A stretch of DNA of 43,246 nt from a virus. Each line of letters starts with the position of its first letter. The stretch's first letter is position 1. The DNA is taken from positions 1 to 43,246 of the IMG/VR virus record IMGVR_UViG_3300027805_000026. One strand, 5' to 3'. This document shows positions 37,416-43,246 of this stretch, piece after piece. The position numbers were made by a program, and so were the translations under genes. The notes beneath the pieces are model-generated. The model was not told the origin of the DNA. It saw only the letters and a list, made by a program, of their open reading frames with translations, and ran no database searches.

Positions 37416-37793
37416 ATGGCAACTCCAAACATCAATGACGCCACGAAAAACATCACGGGCTACACGGCGGGCACAGCCCTCTCGACCACCAACGCCACAG
37501 CCATCCTCAACAACGCTGCGAGCAGCGGGAAGCTAATGAAGGTCAACTCGGTCTATGTCGCCAACGTAGACGGCACCAATGCCTGCGATGTGACTGTCTC
37601 TTATTACACGCAGGACGATATCGGTGGCACCGCTTTCCGCATCGCTTCCACCGTCAGCGTCCCAGCCGATGCCACGGTGGTCGTGGTGAGCAAGGACGCC
37701 CCGCTCTATCTGCGCGAGGATTCTTCGCTGGGAGCCACGGCAGGAACAGCGAGCGATCTGGAAGTGGTCGTGAGCTACGAGGAGATCAGCTAA
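37416..37793 (+). CDS. Beta-rich tail protein, capsid/fibre associated
   Basis: 125 residues, Ala/Ser/Thr/Val-rich (MKVNSVYVANVDGTNACDVT, TVSVPADATVVVVSKDAPLY, then DLEVVVSYEEIS). This resembles small tail-tip or head-fibre proteins in many phages. It shares an ATGT-type one-base overlap with the next gene (37793). Confidence 0.5.
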   Translation: MATPNINDATKNITGYTAGTALSTTNATAILNNAASSGKLMKVNSVYVANVDGTNACDVTVSYYTQDDIGGTAFRIASTVSVPADATVVVVSKDAPLYLREDSSLGATAGTASDLEVVVSYEEIS

Positions 37794-38722
37794 TGTCGCT
37801 TCGCTGGAACGGTTCAACGCTTGGCAAGCGCGACGAAGCGAAAAACTTCGGCGAGGCCAACGGCGTGTGGTCGCTGCGCTCGGCGGAAATCTACCAGCGC
37901 GACAATCAATGGAACACCGTCTCTCCGCTCAAGTTTCCTTTTTTAGCACTGTGGCTGGATGCGGCAGACAGTTCGACGCTTTACGATGCAGTGACAGGCG
38001 GATCGCTTGTCGCAGCGAATGGAGCCGTGTCGCGGTGGGAAGACAAAAGCGGCAACGGGCGGCATTTTGTGCAGGGAACGGCCAACAACCGACCGCTTCG
38101 CCTCACCTCGCAATTCAATAGCAAGGATGCGCTGGACTTCGACGGGGACAACGACAAGCTGTTTGATTCATACGGGAGCAACACTACAGGCCCAACGTCA
38201 GGAACTTTGGGGGCGTATATTAACGACACTACCTACAGCGCATTTGTTGTGGCTTACGCAGATACGGTTTCAACCAACAGCGCCAATACTTACGTCAATG
38301 AGGCACTTTATGGAGACGGCGGTGGATATTTAGGCGGATATTTGCGGAGTAATAACACGGTTGGCATTTATTCTTTTCTTTCTGTTTACGCCACAGCCAC
38401 TCAATCATACACGGCAGGAAGTCTTGCCATGTTTGGTTTTGAACATAGTGCGGGGTCTCTCCGTATAAGATTAAATGGCGGCAGCGAAGCCACATCGGCG
38501 CTCACAAGCACAGACCGCACCGCCGCGCGCCAATATCTGCAAATAGGCCGCCAGTATAACGCCGATACCTATTGCTTCGACGGCAAAATCTGTGAGGTGA
38601 TTTTTTACCAGAAGGCGCTGGCCGCATCGCAACGTCAAGCCATCGAGGGCTATCTGGCGCACAAGTGGGGATTGTCTGCCAGCCTTCCGTCCACTCACCC
38701 CTACCGCAACGTATCCACATGA
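37793..38722 (+). CDS. LamG/concanavalin-like domain receptor-binding candidate
   Basis: 309 residues. LALWLDAADSSTLYDAVTGG, then WEDKSGNGRHFVQGT, DALDFDGDNDKLF, FGFEHSAGSLRIRLNGGS, QIGRQYNADTYCFDGKICEV and a C-terminal QRQAIEGYLAHKWGL match a LamG-type (concanavalin-like) sandwich, with the 'YLahKWgl' ending typical of this group. Such domains often bind sugars. Next to fibre genes, it is a good candidate for the host-recognition tip. Confidence 0.72.
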   Translation: MSLRWNGSTLGKRDEAKNFGEANGVWSLRSAEIYQRDNQWNTVSPLKFPFLALWLDAADSSTLYDAVTGGSLVAANGAVSRWEDKSGNGRHFVQGTANNRPLRLTSQFNSKDALDFDGDNDKLFDSYGSNTTGPTSGTLGAYINDTTYSAFVVAYADTVSTNSANTYVNEALYGDGGGYLGGYLRSNNTVGIYSFLSVYATATQSYTAGSLAMFGFEHSAGSLRIRLNGGSEATSALTSTDRTAARQYLQIGRQYNADTYCFDGKICEVIFYQKALAASQRQAIEGYLAHKWGLSASLPSTHPYRNVST

Positions 38723-39003
38723 ACCGATATTTTACAGTTGAGCCAACCGCTTACGAGCAAACCCGCCTTGCTATGGATGCGGCGTGGCCGTTCCCCGCAG
38801 GCGAGACAAGCATTGAGCCGCTGGAGACAGCGGCAAAGTATGGTAATGGCAACGTGTTGATCGCCATTCGCTCGACTCACTGCGAGATGGAGCCATTTCA
38901 AAGCGCCATCGCCTCGCTCCTTGGCAGCAATGCGGCCACGGAAATCACGCAGGCCGAATACGAGGCCGCGAGCGCGGAGGCTGTGGCGGGGTTGCAGTCT
39001 TAG
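38719..39003 (+). CDS. 94-residue hypothetical protein
   Basis: ATGA-coupled to the lectin-like gene. RYFTVEPTAYEQTRLAMDAA, GNVLIAIRSTHCEMEPFQSA. It ends just before a terminator. The pairing with the lectin-like gene suggests a tail accessory role. No family is recognised. Confidence 0.5.
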   Translation: MNRYFTVEPTAYEQTRLAMDAAWPFPAGETSIEPLETAAKYGNGNVLIAIRSTHCEMEPFQSAIASLLGSNAATEITQAEYEAASAEAVAGLQS

Positions 39004-39033
39004 CTCACCGGGCAAGTCTCGGAGGAGATGGGG

Positions 39034-39064
39034 GCCGCTCGGCAACGGGCGGCTCTCGCATTTT
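39034..39064 (+). terminator. Terminator after the tail operon
   Basis: GCCGCTCG-GCAA-CGGGCGGC (GNRA-type loop, one G-T pair), followed by TCTCGCATTTT. The gap 39004-39141 also contains a TCGCA-TTT-TGCGA stem at 39056-39068 and a T-run at 39093-39099, but no gene. Confidence 0.6.
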
Positions 39065-39122
39065 GCGATACCAAAGAAATCTTGGGGCGTTTTTCATTCA
39101 AAAATAGCGAACGGCAGGGGCT

Positions 39123-39128
39123 TTGACA
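39123..39128 (+). promoter_or_regulatory. TTGACA start-associated site, +19 to ATG
   Basis: First T 19 nt before the ATG at 39142. A small CCCC-GCGA-GGGG stem lies between the element and the start. Confidence 0.65.
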
Positions 39129-39141
39129 CCCCGCGAGGGGC

Positions 39142-39315
39142 ATGATCGTCACCACGCTCCTCGGTAAACTCAAAGAACGCAGCACTTGGGCGGGCCTCGC
39201 CACGCTCACAGCCGCAATCGGCTGGAAGATGGACCCCGAACAGTGGTCGGCCATTGCCGCTGCGGCTATTGCAGCGATCTCGCTCTACGAAGTTTTCCGC
39301 AAAGAGGGCAAGTAG
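39142..39315 (+). CDS. Holin-like protein
   Basis: 57 residues. MIVTTLLGKLKERSTWAGLA, then DPEQWSAIAAAAIAAISLYE with a charged C-terminus (VFRKEGK). It has one or two short helices and is close to small phage holins of the 'lk.rstwaGl.....' type. It opens the lysis cluster, TTGACA-started, and its stop overlaps the next GTG. Holin identity is probable by size, sequence and position. Confidence 0.6.
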   Translation: MIVTTLLGKLKERSTWAGLATLTAAIGWKMDPEQWSAIAAAAIAAISLYEVFRKEGK

Positions 39316-39536
39316 TGCGCCACATCATCGCCGCGCTCATGGCGTTATTTTGCGCTTCCTGTGCCACGATGCCGCCGTTGCAGGGCGAAGGTTTGCCTCT
39401 GGCGAAGTCTGGCTGGCGCATGACCGGAGGCGCGGACTTTGAAAAGAAGCTGTGGTTCGTGACCTTCTGGCGTCCGTGGGGCGAAGCGGAAAGCAAAGCT
39501 GCCGAGGACGCCGACAAGATTCTTCTCCCCGAATGA
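39315..39536 (+). CDS. Small lipoprotein, spanin-like
   Basis: 73 residues from GTG sharing one base with the holin stop. A signal peptide (MRHIIAALMALFCAS) ends at a cysteine in CASC, giving a probable lipid-modified N-terminus, then a short periplasmic chain (WFVTFWRPWGEAESKAAED). Located between holin and endolysin, it may be an o-spanin-like outer-membrane factor. A Gram-negative host is implied. Confidence 0.5.
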   Translation: MRHIIAALMALFCASCATMPPLQGEGLPLAKSGWRMTGGADFEKKLWFVTFWRPWGEAESKAAEDADKILLPE

Positions 39537-39712
39537 GCCGCCGTCCGGTGGTGACGATTAACGGCGAGGCGTTGCGGGCTATCTTTACCAAGCCAACGCG
39601 GTCTGACACGCGGCCCCTGCTTACGCGCCTGCTCACTTCGATCCAGCCCATCGTGAAGTTCACAAGAAAGGGCATCAGCTACATCGGGATTCGGGGCAGC
39701 GCAGATTTCTAA
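39533..39712 (+). CDS. 59-residue hypothetical protein
   Basis: ATGA-coupled to the lipoprotein gene. SRRPVVTINGEALRAIFTKP, basic, ends TRKGISYIGIRGSADF. Its stop overlaps the next ATG (TAATG). Lysis-region accessory of unknown role. Confidence 0.45.
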   Translation: MSRRPVVTINGEALRAIFTKPTRSDTRPLLTRLLTSIQPIVKFTRKGISYIGIRGSADF

Positions 39713-40386
39713 TGAAAGCAATTAAATGGTTGAAGCACTCATTCGTTCAGTTCTTGGCTGGCCTGCAAGCGATAGGCGAGCAATCGCCCTCGCTCTCGTT
39801 GCCAAACTCTCCGTTGCCGACCTTGCCGAAGTCCTCGCCGCCGCCCATACCCGCATCCACCGCGAAGCGGAAAAGCGCAAACCGCATCGCGCTGCTGGCG
39901 ACAATCGCGGAAAGGGAACTCGGCAAAAAGGAGACGCGAAATAACGTCGGCAAGGATGTCCGCAAATATCAAGCGGCGACCAACCTTGATCCCGGTGCGT
40001 GGCCTTGGTGCGCGGCGTTCTGCGCGTGGGCGATTGAGCAATGGCTGGCCGATCCTGCCAACGTGAAGTGGCTCGGCCTGCGCGCAACCACGCCCGCCAA
40101 ATGGCGTCCGAAGACCGCGCTGGCGTATGGCTTCATCAAATGGGCGCAGGCAAGGCCCGCGACTTGCGCGGTCCTGCCCGACACCGCCGAGCCGAAGGCG
40201 GGTGACTTGGTGTGCTACGACTTCAGTCACATTGGCATCGTGAAGGAATCGCGCGGCGACAAGTTCGTTGCCATCGAAGGCAACACCAACGGCGCGGGAA
40301 GCAGGGAGGGCGATGGCGTTTATTTGAAGACTCGCCCGCGCAAGTTGGCCAAGTGCTTCATTCGGATTCGTCCGAGCGGCAGTTAA
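39712..40386 (+). CDS. CHAP-type endolysin
   Basis: 224 residues. IALLATIAERELGKKETRNN, GAWPWCAAFCAWAIEQWL with catalytic Cys near 100, CYDFSHIGIVKES with His near 173, and FVAIEGNTNG. This is a cysteine-histidine amidohydrolase/peptidase that cuts peptidoglycan. It acts after the holin. The first ~50 residues are Pro/Ser-rich and share DNA with a better-looking frame (39726-39944), so the true start may lie downstream, for example at one of the in-frame TTG codons near 39799-39823. Confidence 0.78.
   Translation: MKAIKWLKHSFVQFLAGLQAIGEQSPSLSLPNSPLPTLPKSSPPPIPASTAKRKSANRIALLATIAERELGKKETRNNVGKDVRKYQAATNLDPGAWPWCAAFCAWAIEQWLADPANVKWLGLRATTPAKWRPKTALAYGFIKWAQARPATCAVLPDTAEPKAGDLVCYDFSHIGIVKESRGDKFVAIEGNTNGAGSREGDGVYLKTRPRKLAKCFIRIRPSGS
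39726..39944 (+). CDS. 72-residue protein overlapping the endolysin start
   Basis: Different frame from the endolysin. VEALIRSVLGWPASDRRAIALALVAKLSVADLAEVLAAAH looks like a normal helical protein with the codon style of the phage. The same DNA in the endolysin frame gives Pro/Ser-rich sequence. It is therefore probably a real gene in the lysis cluster, with a C-terminal ~30 codons that overlap real endolysin coding sequence. Confidence 0.5.
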   Translation: MVEALIRSVLGWPASDRRAIALALVAKLSVADLAEVLAAAHTRIHREAEKRKPHRAAGDNRGKGTRQKGDAK

Positions 40387-40449
40387 AGAAAAGCCGCAGA
40401 ACCTTTAATAGCGAAAATCTTATTCAATGATGAAAGGAGGAGGACAACC

Positions 40450-40581
40450 ATGCACCGAACAAACGACTTGGGCTTTGTTTACGGCCCTTACGGCGCAGTC
40501 GGCTTTGTCCAGCGCATCGAAGCGAGGAAGTCTGCGGACTGTTTCGCGGCGTTGCGCTGGTTTCTAAAGCTGTTTGCGTAA
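40450..40581 (+). CDS. 43-residue hypothetical protein
   Basis: Strong Shine-Dalgarno AAAGGAGGAGG about 5 nt upstream of the ATG. MHRTNDLGFVYGPYGAVGFV, then ALRWFLKLFA at the end. Converges with the acetyltransferase gene (18-nt tail overlap). The strong site and the preceding gap (40387-40449, A-rich, no gene) support it. Role unknown. Confidence 0.45.
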   Translation: MHRTNDLGFVYGPYGAVGFVQRIEARKSADCFAALRWFLKLFA

Positions 40582-40983
40582 ATAAACCGCTTCCTTCCCG
40601 CCCCACTTGGTCGCAGGCCGGTAGTGCTTGTAGCCGCAAGCGGCGAGGGAATTGATGCTCGCGCAGTTCCAGTGGGCCACATAGGTCACGATCTCCTTCA
40701 GCCCCAGCGCCCGCGCCTCCGCTTCCCGTGCGCGGATAAGCCGCTTTTGCAATCCCTTGCCGCGATGCTTGGCGATGACTCCTGCGCGCGACAAAAAGCC
40801 GAGGCCGAGGTTGGACACACCCTCACACACGCGCAGACCTGCGTAGCCGACAGGCTCGCGCCCGCGCCACACGACCCACCAGAGCGAGTTCTCCAGCACG
40901 GGGCGATGATCGGACGGAAAGCACAACTGATCCAGCGGCAACACCGCCAGAGGCGTGTCCTCGCGCTGGATGCGGTAGGTCAT
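40564..40983 (-). CDS. GNAT-family N-acetyltransferase
   Basis: 139 residues. The central AGVIAKHRGKGLQKRLIRAR carries the acetyl-CoA binding motif (R/Q-x-x-G-x-G/A), followed by LGLKEIVTYVAHWNCASINSL and CGYKHYRPATKW. It transfers an acetyl group from acetyl-CoA to an amine. The target is unknown. It ends a minus-strand operon, overlapping the HTH gene by 4 nt. Such GNATs occur as accessory genes in phages. Confidence 0.75.
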   Translation of the reverse strand: MTYRIQREDTPLAVLPLDQLCFPSDHRPVLENSLWWVVWRGREPVGYAGLRVCEGVSNLGLGFLSRAGVIAKHRGKGLQKRLIRAREAEARALGLKEIVTYVAHWNCASINSLAACGYKHYRPATKWGGKEAVYLRKQL

Positions 40984-41237
40984 CGGAGGCGGTAGTGCGG
41001 GATCGGATAAACGCCGCGGTTAGTCATCACGCGAAACTTTTGCATCTCGGCGCGTCCTGCCCTGACAGCTACGGAAAGCTGGCCGCTCACCGTGTCTTTG
41101 GTCTTGCCGAGTTTGTCGGCAAGCTCGGCGCAGGTTAGCCACCCTGCAGGGATTTTATCCACATTGGCGGGGAGGAGGGCTGCGCACCACGCGGCGAGGT
41201 CGGTGTCGGGCTTTGTGGTCGAAAGTTTCGACTTCAT
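40980..41237 (-). CDS. Helix-turn-helix accessory protein
   Basis: 85 residues. IPAGWLTCAELADKLGKTKDTVSGQLSVAVRAG is a helix-turn-helix, followed by AEMQKFRVMTNRGVYPIPHY. This pattern ('GWltaaela..lg.s...v...l..aV..G..e...FRv.t.rgvyPvPHY') accompanies phosphoesterase-type genes in several phages. It is coupled by ATGA-style overlaps to both neighbours. Possibly a small regulator. Confidence 0.65.
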   Translation of the reverse strand: MKSKLSTTKPDTDLAAWCAALLPANVDKIPAGWLTCAELADKLGKTKDTVSGQLSVAVRAGRAEMQKFRVMTNRGVYPIPHYRLR

Positions 41238-41971
41238 GGCAGGCGGTAGTGGGGGGAAAGCGTAACGAGATTGACCGTGCAGGCGTTATCGCTTGCCTCG
41301 CCGTAAGCAAAGCCGTGCGCCCAGCCGAGCGTTTGCCTCCTGCCCTTGGCATAGCCCACAGAAAGATCAATGCCGCAGCCGATGTTGTAGCCGACGACCG
41401 GACGCTGGCAGCGTCCTTGCTCTTGCGCGACTCGGTGCGTATGCCCAAACACACAGGACATTCCCAGCGCCTCGGCGTGGTCGCGGGCCGCGCTCACGTT
41501 GTAAAGGACGCCGTGCAGGAACAGCGTGTCGCCAAGCTGGGTGCAAGCCTCTGGGCGCAGGCCCGCATAAGGAACAATCTTGGCCCGCATTTCCTTGGCG
41601 GCGTCATCAATGCGCGCCAGCACTTGCCCTGCGGCGTAACTCACTACGGCGTTGCCGCTATGAGCGAGGCCGCAAAGACGGTCCTCATGATTGCCAAGGT
41701 GGATGACGGTCGGCTCAAGCTCTCGCAGGAACGAAAGCCCCGCGAGCAAGTCATCGGCCATCGACTCCGCGCGGTCTGGGTCATCGGGATCGCGGCGAGC
41801 GCCCGCCCGAAGCGCGGCCATGTCGGTGAAGTCTCCGAGGTGCAGAACGGCGGCTGGCTTGTAGGCTTTGCGGAAGTCGAGCATTGCCTTGGTCGCTCGC
41901 GGGTCGGCCAGATGGCCGTGAGTGCAGGAAACCGCCATCCAGCGTTTCCATTTTCGGGTTACTGCCGCCAC
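41234..41971 (-). CDS. Metallophosphoesterase
   Basis: 245 residues from GTG at 41971. RKWKRWMAVSCTHGHLADP, VLHLGDFTDM, VIHLGNHEDR, TLFLHG and CVFGHTHRV are the calcineurin-like motifs (D-x-H, GD, GNH, H, GHxH) for two metals. The first Asp appears as Cys in SCTHGH, a variant also seen in phage relatives. It hydrolyses phosphoesters; the substrate is unknown. The GTG lies 21 nt after TTGACA on the minus strand. An ATG at 41938 is a shorter alternative. It heads the minus-strand operon. Confidence 0.78.
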   Translation of the reverse strand: MAAVTRKWKRWMAVSCTHGHLADPRATKAMLDFRKAYKPAAVLHLGDFTDMAALRAGARRDPDDPDRAESMADDLLAGLSFLRELEPTVIHLGNHEDRLCGLAHSGNAVVSYAAGQVLARIDDAAKEMRAKIVPYAGLRPEACTQLGDTLFLHGVLYNVSAARDHAEALGMSCVFGHTHRVAQEQGRCQRPVVGYNIGCGIDLSVGYAKGRRQTLGWAHGFAYGEASDNACTVNLVTLSPHYRLP

Positions 41972-41981
41972 AAAAGGCGGC
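41964..41981. other. Inverted repeat GCCGCC / GGCGGC at the phosphoesterase start
   Basis: Arms 41964-41969 and 41976-41981 flank the GTG start (41969-41971 on minus). It could partly hide the start in the mRNA. Confidence 0.4.
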
Positions 41982-41986
41982 GGGAG

Positions 41987-41992
41987 TGTCAA
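41987..41992 (-). promoter_or_regulatory. TTGACA start-associated site on minus strand, +21 to GTG
   Basis: The minus strand reads TTGACA, with the first T at 41992 and the GTG at 41971. The only TTGACA that I found on this strand also precedes a start codon. Confidence 0.55.
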
Positions 41993-42075
41993 AGACCTAT
42001 GACAAAAAGTAACCCAAAAGTAACCAACCCGCGCGAGGCACAAATCGTTCCCGCGTTTTCATTTTCTACTGTCCA

Positions 42076-42133
42076 GACGGACTCAAAATCCGTTTCCCGC
42101 AAGGGAGTGTGGGTTCGACCCCCTCCGCCGGTA
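42076..42133 (+). other. attP: attP core: 3' part of tRNA-Leu(CAA)
   Basis: The sequence contains the anticodon arm ACGGA-CTCAAAA-TCCGT (anticodon CAA, leucine), the long variable-arm stem TCCC-GCAA-GGGA of class II tRNAs, a TTCGACC T-loop and a CGCCGGTA-like 3' end. The 5' half is missing. A tRNA 3' fragment beside a tyrosine integrase is the classic attP core. Integration would restore the host tRNA-Leu gene. Confidence 0.75.
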
Positions 42134-42137
42134 TGCT

Positions 42138-42170
42138 TTAACCCCCTGTAAATCAGGGGGTTAAGTTTTT
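42138..42170 (+). terminator. Intrinsic terminator after the tRNA fragment
   Basis: Perfect 10-bp stem TTAACCCCCT / AGGGGGTTAA with a 7-nt loop, then GTTTTT. Oriented with the tRNA fragment, it probably belongs to the host tRNA-Leu gene and may extend the attB identity. It also ends at the integrase stop on the other strand. Confidence 0.75.
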
Positions 42171-43230
42171 AGGAGGGCGGAAAGTAACCACATTGAAACC
42201 ACTTCGTTGCCTCCGGTCTTTCGACATAATCAAGGTAGTTTGACCGCACGACTCCCTCGCTATTGCCCATCTCCAGCGCGACCTGTGCGGCAGATTTGAC
42301 TACGGCGCAGCGGTAGGAGCCGTAGGAATGTCTCAGCCCGTTCTTCACCCACTTCACCCCCTTGCGCTTGACCCGCTTTGCCAAGTTGTCGATCCGCACC
42401 CCCTGCGGGCAAACGTGATCGTCGGGCGCAAAGTCGGCGCGGCGGAGCCAAGTCATCAGCGCGGTATGGATCGGGACGAGCCGCCTGCGGTTCGTGTTCT
42501 TCGCGTTCTCCGGTAGGACTTCGATCAGCTTCTTGCCGAGCTTCACCTCGCGCCAGAGCAGCCTTTCCGCCTCGCAAGTGCGTAGCCCCGCCAGACCGCA
42601 AATCGCCAGCGGGAGACGCCATTCCGGGGCAACGGCACCGAGCAGGGCGCGGAACTCCGGGGGCGTGTAGATCGGGGGCCGCTTTTTTGGAACGTCCAAG
42701 GCGTGCGTCCGCTCGGGGGCGGTCATGCCATCGGGCAAGAATTGCTGCTTGCGCGCCCAACCAAAGAATGTGACGAGGGTTGAGCGGACGTTGTTGAAGC
42801 GGCGAGGCCCGACCCCCAGCCCGTCGAGGTGCGCTTTGACCTGCTCGGTGGTCACACCGGCTATCGGCCCCGGATGCTTGTCGGTAAAGTGGCGTATGTC
42901 GGCCTCGACGATGCGGGTCTGCACCTCCCGCTCTACAAGATGACGCACGTAATTGCGTGCGGCCTCGGCAATCGGGGGACTCTCGGCCCGCTGCCCCTGC
43001 CACGCGAGGAAGTCGGCCACGGTCTTGTCGTCCAAGCCCCGGAGGGCGGATCGTCCGTCACGCAGGAGGGCCAGTTGTTCCTTGGCCTTGGCCTTGGCCT
43101 TGGCGAGATCCTTCGCCGCGTTCAGAACCCGCTTCCCGCCCCGCCGCAAGTGCCATTTCCACCGACCGTCCAACCCTTGCCAAAGGCAGCAGGAGAACCC
43201 GCCGAGTCGGACAACCTCATTGCTTTTCAT
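42169..43230 (-). CDS. int: Tyrosine-family phage integrase
   Basis: 353 residues. An N-terminal arm-binding/SAM-like part (about 1-160: KRVLNAAKDLAKAKAKAKEQ, then IAEAARNYVRHLVEREVQTR) precedes the catalytic domain with R in LAGLRTCEAERLLW, K in ENAKNTNRRRLVPIH, box II GLRHSYGSYRCA (the usual His of HxxR is Asn, as in NGLRHS), and Tyr in RSNYLDYV. It carries out site-specific integration and excision at the adjacent attP. The gene runs away from the right window end and stops at the attP-side terminator. Confidence 0.9.
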   Translation of the reverse strand: MKSNEVVRLGGFSCCLWQGLDGRWKWHLRRGGKRVLNAAKDLAKAKAKAKEQLALLRDGRSALRGLDDKTVADFLAWQGQRAESPPIAEAARNYVRHLVEREVQTRIVEADIRHFTDKHPGPIAGVTTEQVKAHLDGLGVGPRRFNNVRSTLVTFFGWARKQQFLPDGMTAPERTHALDVPKKRPPIYTPPEFRALLGAVAPEWRLPLAICGLAGLRTCEAERLLWREVKLGKKLIEVLPENAKNTNRRRLVPIHTALMTWLRRADFAPDDHVCPQGVRIDNLAKRVKRKGVKWVKNGLRHSYGSYRCAVVKSAAQVALEMGNSEGVVRSNYLDYVERPEATKWFQCGYFPPS

Positions 43231-43240
43231 GCGTTAGTGC

Positions 43241-43246
43241 GGGGGG
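43241..43246. other. Poly-G at right contig end
   Basis: Six G end the window, mirroring the 26 G at the left end. Only 10 nt separate the integrase start from it, so the integrase promoter is not in view. Confidence 0.6.

Noticed and set aside
7895-39128. Reading the TTGACA elements as ordinary -35 promoter boxes
   Set aside because: At 16-18 nt downstream there is no TATAAT-like hexamer in the cases checked (16724, 19093, 21437, 24218, 25037, 39123), and transcription would start inside the genes.

Overview
The window reads as a nearly complete genome of a temperate, tailed (siphovirus-type) phage. Its gene order is classical: early/replication genes, small terminase, methylase, large terminase, a block of small accessory genes, portal, protease-scaffold, decoration protein, major capsid, neck, tail tube, frameshifted tail chaperones, tape measure, tail tip and fibres, lysis genes, and an integrase on the opposite strand. 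No host housekeeping genes flank it. A tRNA-Leu 3' fragment next to the integrase fits attP in a free, non-integrated genome. Poly-G runs at both ends look like a contig break or library artefact. The host is uncertain. The integrase motifs and the TN/GGTG-rich fibre suggest a Verrucomicrobiota-like host to me, but this is a weak inference.

Layout: (1) 72-595, divergent ribbon-helix-helix regulators around an A-tract-rich promoter region with a TAGGGT/ACCCTA operator. (2) 614-7696, early operon of very short, ATGA/GTGA-overlapping genes, including a PD-(D/E)XK-like nuclease, ERF annealing protein, SSB-like protein, replication-initiator-like protein and ParB-like protein. It ends in an odd gene that carries a degenerate ~17-bp repeat array (about 6959-7412), followed by an AT-rich gap. 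(3) 7916-11895, small terminase, ParB/Srx-like protein, C5 cytosine methylase and GpA-type large terminase. (4) 11996-16727, accessory genes with their own promoters (DUF932, DUF3102-like, many microproteins). (5) 16743-25427, head and neck genes, interrupted by a glycosyltransferase-methyltransferase-glycosyltransferase cassette (21458-24235). (6) 25479-39003, tail assembly and adsorption genes. (7) 39142-40386, lysis genes. (8) 40564-43230 (minus), a GNAT / HTH / metallophosphoesterase operon, attP and integrase.

The most unusual signal is at gene starts. Three start classes appear. Coupled genes use ATGA/GTGA overlaps, often with a Shine-Dalgarno sequence. Free-standing early genes carry an exact 12-mer GAACACAGAACA at the start codon (six exact copies plus a near copy). 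Free-standing late genes carry TTGACA 19-22 nt before the start codon (ten cases, one on the minus strand), with no -10 box at a usable distance. One TTGACA lies inside the protease gene 20 nt before an in-frame ATG, where a nested scaffold protein would be expected to start. These two motif families, the 17-bp array and the capsid-proximal sugar-transfer cassette are the best candidates for something undescribed.
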